From: Oscillospiraceae bacterium
Lineage (GTDB): Bacteria; Bacillota_A; Clostridia; Oscillospirales; Oscillospiraceae
DNA: 9,373 nucleotides
Assembly (NCBI GenBank): GCA_015068175.1
Contig: SVLA01000079.1
Coordinates: 1-9,373, forward strand
Direction: 5' to 3'
Shown: piece by piece, positions 1 through 4,989 of the stretch
How the letters are laid out: every line of letters begins with the position of its first letter
How positions within the stretch are numbered: position 1 is the stretch's first letter
The notes under the pieces: generated by a model
What the model was told of the DNA's origin: nothing
Databases searched by the model: none
The model's input: the letters and a program-made list of their open reading frames with translations, nothing else
Translations under genes and position numbers: made by a program

Positions 1-53
1 ACAATTCCTTGATTTCTTTCATTATTTCCTTTATTTTTCCCCAATACGTACCG

Positions 54-89
54 AACCCCTGTCTTGCCTAACGCAAAACAGGGGTTTTT
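54..89 (+). terminator. Rho-independent terminator of an upstream plus-strand gene
   Basis: Inverted repeat AACCCCTGT (54-62) and ACAGGGGTT (78-86) makes a 9-bp stem with a 15-nt loop, followed by a short T run (85-89). The T run lies on the plus strand, so this should end a transcript entering from before position 1. The first 50 bases are AT-rich and show no credible coding sequence, so they are probably the 3' untranslated end of that gene. Confidence 0.6.
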
Positions 90-99
90 CTACGGTCTG

Positions 100-125
100 T
101 GGGGCGCTGCAATGGCAGCGCCCCA
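100..125 (-). terminator. Hairpin downstream of the lipoprotein gene, probable terminator
   Basis: A perfect 11-bp stem, TGGGGCGCTGC (100-110) against GCAGCGCCCCA (115-125), closes a 4-nt loop. It begins 13 nt past the stop codon of the minus-strand lipoprotein gene, the usual place for an intrinsic terminator. The minus-strand sequence after the stem lacks a run of T, so termination may be weak or factor-assisted. It also sits between two converging transcripts and could block read-through from both sides. Confidence 0.5.
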
Positions 126-138
126 AATTATATTGAAA

Positions 139-2313
139 TTAGCCGTTGAAGTTCAGGGTGTTGACGATCTTTGTACCGTCGGCAAGGGTGATGGCCAGGA
201 TGCAGGCCTTGTAGCCCTTGCAGTTCCAGTCGCAGGCCGCAACCTCGATGGTTACTTCCTGACCTGCATATTCCTTCAGGAAGTTGTACTGTTTGCCACT
301 GCTGGTGTACAGAATCCAGTCCGTGGTACCGTCGGTGATATAGGCGGTGCTGTAGTTCTGGGCTTCAACGAACTTGATGGAACCAGTTACGATATAGACA
401 TTCGTGGAATGGTCAGTATTGGTGGGAAGGTCGGACAATTCAGCGATAGTCTTATCGGTGATGAAAGAATCTGTGGAGTAGCTGTGCTTACCATAGTTGT
501 TTGCTATAACATTCACAAGCTGCAGATGACTCTGACCAAAGTAGTCGGAGCCTTCCTTCTGTCTGTGGATACGAGTGCATTCCAGGACCACCTCATCGCC
601 CAGCTTCAGGGTCGCCAGGACCTCTTTGGTGGTCAGAACGGCAATGGTGCCGGTCTTGTCGATGAGGTAGAAGCCGGTCTGGTTGACCAGGGAGGCAGCA
701 ACGACACCCTTTACGATAACGGTGGAATCAGGTGCGGCAGCAATGGCATCGGCGACGGTGGGGTAGGTCTTTTCCTGCTCGGTAATGGTGACGGAGATGG
801 TCACATCCTGAGAGTAGGTCTTGCCGTTGTAGGAGCCGGTAACGGTGATGGTGGCCGTGCCGGTCTTGAGGCAGTTCATCACGTTTCCGTCGATGGAAAT
901 GACGGAAGGATCGCTGGAAGTGTAGCTGAGCTTGATGCCCTTGAAGCCCAACAGTTCGGCATCCACAGAGGTCAGCAGCTCCAGAGCGGGGTTGCCGGTG
1001 TAGGAGGAGAGGAACTGGCCCACGCCGTAATACTTGACGCCATGCTCAGCGCCGTTGACGGTGGAAGGATCAAAACCCTCATCCACGATCTTGATGGGCA
1101 GGAAGCGGTAAACGCAACCGGCGTTGCTGGACTTGGCATTCAGAATAGTCACATAGACGGTGCAGATCTTGCCGTCGTAGGCATCCATCCACTCGAAGTC
1201 GCCGCCGTTGCACTGAGTGTAAACATAGGTGCCGGTGGTGCCGTCCAGGTCGTTGATATAGTAGTTCACGAAGCCGTTGCCGGGAGCCTTATTCACCAGA
1301 GCGGTGACCCTGAAGATCTGGGTGGTGATGTCTTCGGTAACGGGAGTATCCAGCAGATCCTTGACGGTGGTGGTCTTGATCCAGGAAGTGTTGAAATCGG
1401 ACTTGCTTTCGTCAATGTCGATGAGCGTCACGGATTCCAACTGGTTACAACCTTTGTAACCAAAGGTGGCTGCATGGCTCATTTCGGAATCCAGGATCCA
1501 GTAGGTCTTGGAAGCGCAGATGGTAACGGTATTGCCAACGCTGACGCGGGCGGCCAACTGATTGTCATAAACATAGATGGAGCCGGTCTTGTCCACCAGG
1601 ATGACGCCGCTGGGCTTTCTGCCGTTGGCGTAGGTGATCTGCGCCACCACGCCGGAGACCATGACCTTGGTACCGGTCTTGACATCACGGGCCTTGGCAA
1701 TGGTCATTTCCTTGTAATCCTTGGTGTCGATCTCCACTTCGTTATGAGTGAAGGAGATGATGTAAGCCTGGTTGATCTCGTAAGTACCGTTGTAGTTCTT
1801 GACGTTGCACCGGATGACCACGGTGTCGCCCTTGTAGGGCTTGTCGGCCATATTCTCATAGTAGGTGCCATCGTCGTTCTTGGTGTTGTAAACGCTGATG
1901 GTGCCGGTGGCATCGGAGATGATCATTGCGCCGTAGGTGGGGTTGGTGATGGACTCCACGGTAGCGGTGACCAGATAATCAATGCCGGTAACCTGATCGT
2001 GTGCCACATCCAGGGCCAGCAGGTCGGCGATGGTCATGGTCTTGAGCTGCGGCTCCGTTGCGCCGGGTTCAGTGCCCTGGGTAGGATCGGTGGCATCATT
2101 GCCCTGGGTAGGCTCAGTGCCCTCGGTGGGATCGCTGCCTTCGGTGGGATTGTTGCCGTTGGTGGGATCGGTGGGGTTGTTGCCGTTGGTGGGATCGGTG
2201 GGCTGGGTTGCGGCATTGCTGGGATCGGTGGGGTTCTGTTCCTGGGGCGCGCAGCCGGCAAACACAGAAACCGTCATGATCAGGCACAGCAGCAGGGCGG
2301 TGATTTTCTTCAT
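139..2313 (-). CDS. Large secreted lipoprotein with repeated OB-fold-like domains and one Ig-like (BIG2) domain
   Basis: A 724-residue protein probably exported and anchored by lipid on the outer face of the membrane. Residues 1-20 form a lipoprotein signal peptide (MKKITALLL...) ending in a lipobox, FAGC, with Cys21 as the lipidated residue. Residues 28-88 are a low-complexity Pro/Thr/Asn/Gly/Glu linker. After it come about five related modules (roughly 92-188, 201-300, 314-411, 516-601, 620-716). Most begin with a T-[IV]-A-[DE]-like segment and contain an 'I-x-D-x-[TD]-G-T-I-x-V' core, typical of OB-fold-like domains of extracellular nucleases and sugar-surface proteins. Residues 437-511 match a bacterial Ig-like type 2 domain (SYTSSDPSVISIDGN then GTATITVTG). 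No catalytic domain is visible, so a binding or scaffolding role is inferred. The start is supported by AGGA at 2321-2324 (minus strand), 7 nt before ATG. The gene is monocistronic and divergent from the DeoR gene. Confidence 0.88.
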   Translation of the reverse strand: MKKITALLLCLIMTVSVFAGCAPQEQNPTDPSNAATQPTDPTNGNNPTDPTNGNNPTEGSDPTEGTEPTQGNDATDPTQGTEPGATEPQLKTMTIADLLALDVAHDQVTGIDYLVTATVESITNPTYGAMIISDATGTISVYNTKNDDGTYYENMADKPYKGDTVVIRCNVKNYNGTYEINQAYIISFTHNEVEIDTKDYKEMTIAKARDVKTGTKVMVSGVVAQITYANGRKPSGVILVDKTGSIYVYDNQLAARVSVGNTVTICASKTYWILDSEMSHAATFGYKGCNQLESVTLIDIDESKSDFNTSWIKTTTVKDLLDTPVTEDITTQIFRVTALVNKAPGNGFVNYYINDLDGTTGTYVYTQCNGGDFEWMDAYDGKICTVYVTILNAKSSNAGCVYRFLPIKIVDEGFDPSTVNGAEHGVKYYGVGQFLSSYTGNPALELLTSVDAELLGFKGIKLSYTSSDPSVISIDGNVMNCLKTGTATITVTGSYNGKTYSQDVTISVTITEQEKTYPTVADAIAAAPDSTVIVKGVVAASLVNQTGFYLIDKTGTIAVLTTKEVLATLKLGDEVVLECTRIHRQKEGSDYFGQSHLQLVNVIANNYGKHSYSTDSFITDKTIAELSDLPTNTDHSTNVYIVTGSIKFVEAQNYSTAYITDGTTDWILYTSSGKQYNFLKEYAGQEVTIEVAACDWNCKGYKACILAITLADGTKIVNTLNFNG
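2050..2232 (-). repeat. Low-complexity PT(D/E)PTNGNN linker repeats within the lipoprotein gene
   Basis: Degenerate tandem repeats encode a hydrophilic spacer (residues about 28-88) between the lipid anchor and the first folded module. The clearest unit is 27 bp long, encoding the nine residues PTDPTNGNN, at 2161-2187, with partial copies at 2143-2160 and 2188-2214. Such spacers usually carry the folded part of a lipoprotein across the cell wall. The copy number may vary between strains through slippage. Confidence 0.7.
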
Positions 2314-2365
2314 GTCAGCATCCTTCTTTATATAGTATTGGGGGGAGCTTTACACACTCAAATTA

Positions 2366-2394
2366 ATTATATCAGTAAATAATTCGCATAGCAA
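2366..2394 (-). promoter_or_regulatory. Promoter of the lipoprotein gene
   Basis: Read on the minus strand, a -35 box TTGCTA (2394-2389) and a perfect -10 box TATAAT (2371-2366) are 17 bp apart, and TGA directly before the -10 makes it an extended type. Transcription should start near 2359, giving a 5' untranslated region of about 45 nt. The hexamer CGCATA occurs twice, 10 bp apart (2385-2390 and 2395-2400, plus strand), around the -35 box. Confidence 0.72.
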
Positions 2395-2465
2395 CGCATA
2401 ATTTTGACGAATATTGTCTGAAGGAGGCCCGAAAGTTATAGAAAATCCACAATTTGGAATTATAG

Positions 2466-2494
2466 TTGACAAGAAGGGATTTGGGTGTTATATT
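2466..2494 (+). promoter_or_regulatory. Promoter of the DeoR-family regulator gene
   Basis: A consensus -35 box TTGACA (2466-2471) and a -10 box TATATT (2489-2494) are separated by 17 bp, with an extended -10 TG at 2486-2487. The expected transcription start is near 2501, about 34 nt before the ATG. It stands back to back with the lipoprotein promoter, about 70 bp away. Confidence 0.8.
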
Positions 2495-2505
2495 GATGTT
2501 ATAAA
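2486..2505 (+). promoter_or_regulatory. Candidate autoregulatory operator of the DeoR-family regulator
   Basis: TGTTATA occurs twice in direct orientation, at 2486-2492 and 2497-2503, 11 bp apart. The first copy overlaps the -10 box and the second covers the expected transcription start, so a bound protein would block initiation. The same heptamer is repeated at the E2-E1 promoter. It resembles the TGTTAGAA half-site known for E. coli DeoR. Assignment as an operator is inference; because the motif looks like an extended -10 box, part of the match could be promoter sequence alone. Confidence 0.45.
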
Positions 2506-2534
2506 CAACGAAAGTTAACACTTGGAGAACGCAT

Positions 2535-3284
2535 ATGAACAGTATCCGACAACAGTTGATCCAGGATTTTATTGAAAAGAACCACGTTGCCACCATCCGG
2601 CAGCTTCAGCAGCTCTGCCCGGATGTGTCCCTGATGACCATTCACCGTGATCTGGATGTTTTGGCCCTGCGGGGCGTCATCGTCAAGGTTCGGGGCGGGG
2701 CCCGGAGCGTCCGCCATACGGGAGACCTGGGATATGACATCCGCCTGCAGGAAAATGTGGGCGGCAAACTCATCATGGCCCAAAAGGCCCTGGACCTGAT
2801 CCAGCCCCACGCCACGGTTTTCCTGGATGCCGGCACCACCAATCTGATCCTTACACGGAAACTGCCGGACCTGCCGCTGAATATTTTCACCACCGGCCCC
2901 AATATCGCCATGGAGCTCTGCCGTCTGCAGAATCCCAACGTTACCCTCTGCTGCGGCACGCTGAACCGGAAGAATATGGCTCTGTCCGGCCAGAATACAC
3001 AGGAGATGCTGGAAAACATCAACCTGGATATTGCCTTTGTCGGTGTTTCCGGATGCTATGCCGATGCCGGTTTTACCTGCGGCACCGAGGCGGACATGGC
3101 CGTAAAGCGCACCGTGATCCGCAAGGCCCGGACCACGGTGGTCATGTGCGACAGCGGAAAATTCAGCCGCCTGATGCCTTATACCTTTGCCCATTTCCAG
3201 GATGTGGACTATCTCATCTGCGACAAGCCGGTGCCGGAGCACATCGCCCGCGCAGCATCCGAGGCCGGCGTGAAGGTGCTGTAA
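2535..3284 (+). CDS. DeoR-family transcriptional regulator
   Basis: A 249-residue protein of the normal length for the family. The N-terminal winged helix-turn-helix spans about residues 4-57, with the recognition region VSLMTIHRDLDVL (31-43) and the wing ending in RGGA (53-56), the family's typical R-x-D-L and GGA signatures. The C-terminal sensor domain (about 75-235) has the ISOCOT-type fold shared with phosphosugar isomerases. Visible motifs are FLDAGTTN (96-103), GFTCGTEAD (179-187) and CDSGKF (205-210). Relatives usually bind a phosphorylated sugar and act as repressors; the ligand here is unknown. The start follows GGAGA (2524-2528) at a 6-nt spacing. The gene ends 119 nt before the E2 gene, which has its own promoter. 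Shared motifs suggest it represses both its own gene and the E2-E1 operon. Confidence 0.92.
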   Translation: MNSIRQQLIQDFIEKNHVATIRQLQQLCPDVSLMTIHRDLDVLALRGVIVKVRGGARSVRHTGDLGYDIRLQENVGGKLIMAQKALDLIQPHATVFLDAGTTNLILTRKLPDLPLNIFTTGPNIAMELCRLQNPNVTLCCGTLNRKNMALSGQNTQEMLENINLDIAFVGVSGCYADAGFTCGTEADMAVKRTVIRKARTTVVMCDSGKFSRLMPYTFAHFQDVDYLICDKPVPEHIARAASEAGVKVL

Positions 3285-3338
3285 GGGCAGGGGAGAGATG
3301 GATAAAGTATAAAATTTCCGTTTCGATGGTTTTAGCTA

Positions 3339-3367
3339 TTGACGGGAATGTTATAAAATGTTATAAA
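3339..3367 (+). promoter_or_regulatory. Promoter of the E2-E1 operon
   Basis: A -35 box TTGACG (3339-3344) and a -10 box TATAAA (3362-3367) are separated by exactly 17 bp, with an extended -10 TG at 3359-3360. The expected start is near 3374, leaving about 30 nt of leader before the E2 ATG, which holds the strong binding site AAAGGAGG (3386-3393). Confidence 0.78.
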
Positions 3368-3373
3368 TAACAT
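3348..3373 (+). promoter_or_regulatory. Candidate DeoR-family operator in the E2-E1 promoter
   Basis: The 10-mer ATGTTATAAA is repeated head to tail at 3348-3357 and 3358-3367. The second copy is also the left half of a near-perfect palindrome, ATGTTAT-AA-ATAACAT (3358-3373), with 7-bp arms. It overlaps the -10 box and reaches the expected transcription start. The same 10-mer occurs at 2496-2505 in the regulator's own promoter. A repressor bound here would occlude RNA polymerase. The link to the adjacent DeoR protein is inferred from position and the shared motif. Confidence 0.5.
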
Positions 3374-3403
3374 ATTGAACAAAATAAAGGAGGAACTATA
3401 TCT

Positions 3404-4975
3404 ATGGCAACCGCAGTAATTATGCCCAAGGCGGGCATTACCGTGGAAAGCTGCATTATCGGCCAGTGGCTGAAGCAGGTGGGCGACCATGTTAACGTGG
3501 GCGATGTCCTGTTCACCTATGAGACCGATAAGGCTGCTTTCGAGTGTGAATCCACCGCTGAGGGCGAACTGCTCGAAATTTTCTTTGAAGAGGGTGACGA
3601 GGTTCCCTGCCTGGTCAACGTCTGCGCGATCGGCACCAAGGGCGAGGATTGCTCCGCTCTGAAGGGCGGCAGCGCCGCTGATGCCGCCCCCGCGCCCGCA
3701 GCCGCCGCCGCTGCACCTGCAGCCGCCGCCGCGCCCGCAGCCGTGGCTTGCAACACCAAGGCCCAGGCGGTCATCATGCCCAAGGCCGGTATCACCGTGG
3801 AATCCTGCATCATCGGCGAATGGCTGAAGCAGGTGGGCGATCATGTCAACATCGGTGATGTCCTCTTTACTTACGAGACCGACAAGGCTTCCTTCGAGTG
3901 CGAGTCTACCGCCGAAGGTGAGCTGCTGGCCATCTTCGCCGAGGAAGGCGATGAGGTGCCCTGTCTGCAGAATGTCTGCGCTGTTGGCCCCCATGGTGAG
4001 CCTACCGATTGCCTGAAGCCCGGCGCCGTTGTGGAAGTGGCTGTGGAAGCTGCCCCCGCTGCCGCCGCTGTTGCTGAGGAAGCTGCCCCCGCAGCCACCG
4101 CCGTGGAAGGCGCGCCCGTATCTCCCAGAGCTGCCAAGCTGGCCAAGGCCCACGGCGTGGATGCCTCTCTGGCCGTCGGCACCGGCCCCAATGGCCGCAT
4201 CATCGAGCGGGACGTCCAGAAGCTCATCGCTTCCGGTGTCAAGTCCGCCCCCGTGGCTGCGCCCGCCGCTGCTGCTGAGGAAGAGTACAAGGATGTGAAG
4301 TTCAGCGGTATCCGCCGGGCCATCTCCAAGTCCATGTCCACCTCTCTGCACACCATGGCTCAGCTCACCCACAACACTTCCTTCGATGCCACCTGCATCC
4401 TCAACTACCGCAAGCAGCTCAAGGCGCTGGGCGGCGAGTATGCCGGCATCACCCTGGGCGACATCATTCTGTATGCCGTTTCCCGGACCGTGAAGAACTA
4501 TCCCGACCTGAACGCCAACATGCTGGATGACAACTCCATCCGTCAGTTCAATCATGTCAACCTGGGCTTCGCCTGCGATACCCCCCGCGGCCTGATGGTT
4601 CCCACCATCTTCCATGCCGACGAGATGAGTCTGCTGGAGATCTCCAAGGCGGTCAAGGAGCTGGCTGCTCAGTGCCGTGACGGCGCCATCAGCCCCGACA
4701 AGCTGTCCGGCGGCAGCTTCACCGTGTCCAACCTGGGCAACATGGGCGTGGAGAGCTTCACTCCCGTCATCAACCCTCCCCAGACCGGTATTTTGGGCGT
4801 CTGCGGCACCATCGACCGGGTCCGCAAGGCTGCTGACGGTTCCATCGAGCTGTATCCGGCCATGGGCCTGAGCCTGACCTACGACCATCGCGCCGTGGAC
4901 GGCACCCCCGCTGCCAAGTTCCAGAAGGAACTGGGTACCAATCTGGAAAACTTTACCGCACTGCTGGCCAAGTAA
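3404..4975 (+). CDS. 2-oxo acid dehydrogenase complex E2, dihydrolipoamide acyltransferase with two lipoyl domains
   Basis: The 523-residue core enzyme moves the acyl group from lipoyl arms to CoA, most likely making acetyl-CoA. Domains in order: lipoyl domain 1 (about 3-78, target Lys43 in ETDKA), an Ala/Pro linker (91-115), lipoyl domain 2 (about 121-196, Lys161), a second Ala-rich linker (205-236), the peripheral-subunit binding domain (about 238-275, VSPRAAKLA...GPNGRIIERDV), another short linker, and the catalytic domain (about 295-523). Catalytic residues are His495 and Asp499 in DHRAVDG; FTVSNLG and DTPRGLMVP also fit the family. Both lipoyl domains share four cysteines (17/135, 48/166, 69/187, 74/192), which is unusual. 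The substrate is not fixed by the sequence: pyruvate is favoured because the partner E1 resembles pyruvate/acetoin enzymes. The gene leads an operon with the fused E1; pdhC would be the usual name if pyruvate is confirmed. Confidence 0.93.
   Translation: MATAVIMPKAGITVESCIIGQWLKQVGDHVNVGDVLFTYETDKAAFECESTAEGELLEIFFEEGDEVPCLVNVCAIGTKGEDCSALKGGSAADAAPAPAAAAAAPAAAAAPAAVACNTKAQAVIMPKAGITVESCIIGEWLKQVGDHVNIGDVLFTYETDKASFECESTAEGELLAIFAEEGDEVPCLQNVCAVGPHGEPTDCLKPGAVVEVAVEAAPAAAAVAEEAAPAATAVEGAPVSPRAAKLAKAHGVDASLAVGTGPNGRIIERDVQKLIASGVKSAPVAAPAAAAEEEYKDVKFSGIRRAISKSMSTSLHTMAQLTHNTSFDATCILNYRKQLKALGGEYAGITLGDIILYAVSRTVKNYPDLNANMLDDNSIRQFNHVNLGFACDTPRGLMVPTIFHADEMSLLEISKAVKELAAQCRDGAISPDKLSGGSFTVSNLGNMGVESFTPVINPPQTGILGVCGTIDRVRKAADGSIELYPAMGLSLTYDHRAVDGTPAAKFQKELGTNLENFTALLAK
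3410..3637 (+). repeat. Lipoyl-domain duplication, copy 1
   Basis: Encodes E2 residues 3-78. It is the first of two near-identical lipoyl domains offset by 118 residues (354 bp); the protein segments from AVIMPKAGITVES to EGDEVPC differ at only a few positions. Silent third-base differences between the copies show the duplication is not very recent. Confidence 0.8.
3764..3991 (+). repeat. Lipoyl-domain duplication, copy 2
   Basis: Encodes E2 residues 121-196, the second lipoyl domain. It keeps the target lysine and all four cysteines of copy 1. The two copies are joined by an Ala/Pro-rich flexible linker of the kind that lets lipoyl arms swing between active sites. Confidence 0.8.
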
Positions 4976-4980
4976 GGAGG
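4973..4980 (+). promoter_or_regulatory. Ribosome binding site of E1 overlapping the E2 stop codon
   Basis: TAAGGAGG contains the E2 stop codon TAA as part of the Shine-Dalgarno sequence, 9 nt before the E1 ATG at 4990. This arrangement predicts translational coupling, so E2 and E1 would be made in a linked ratio from one mRNA. Confidence 0.8.
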
Positions 4981-4989
4981 AATTAGAAT

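Noticed and set aside
64..2382. A 772-codon open frame on the plus strand opposite the lipoprotein gene
   Set aside because: Its product is a Gly/Val/Asp-rich low-complexity chain with no domain, no good start context, and it runs through the hairpin at 100-125. The minus-strand frame has a signal peptide, lipobox and recognisable domains. The antisense frame stays open because of the codon bias of the real gene.
2421..2427. AAGGAGG in the divergent spacer, suggesting a small gene
   Set aside because: No start codon follows at a workable distance with an open frame of useful length.
2499..3242. A 247-codon antisense frame opposite the DeoR gene
   Set aside because: The DeoR-family protein explains the region; the antisense frame has no motif.
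3298..3312. A four-codon ATG frame after the DeoR gene, possible leader peptide
   Set aside because: It lies upstream of the operon promoter, so it would not be on the E2-E1 leader, and it is too short to support.
3332..4888. A 518-codon antisense frame opposite the E2 gene
   Set aside because: Same reason: Gly/His-rich shadow product, and the plus-strand E2 is certain.
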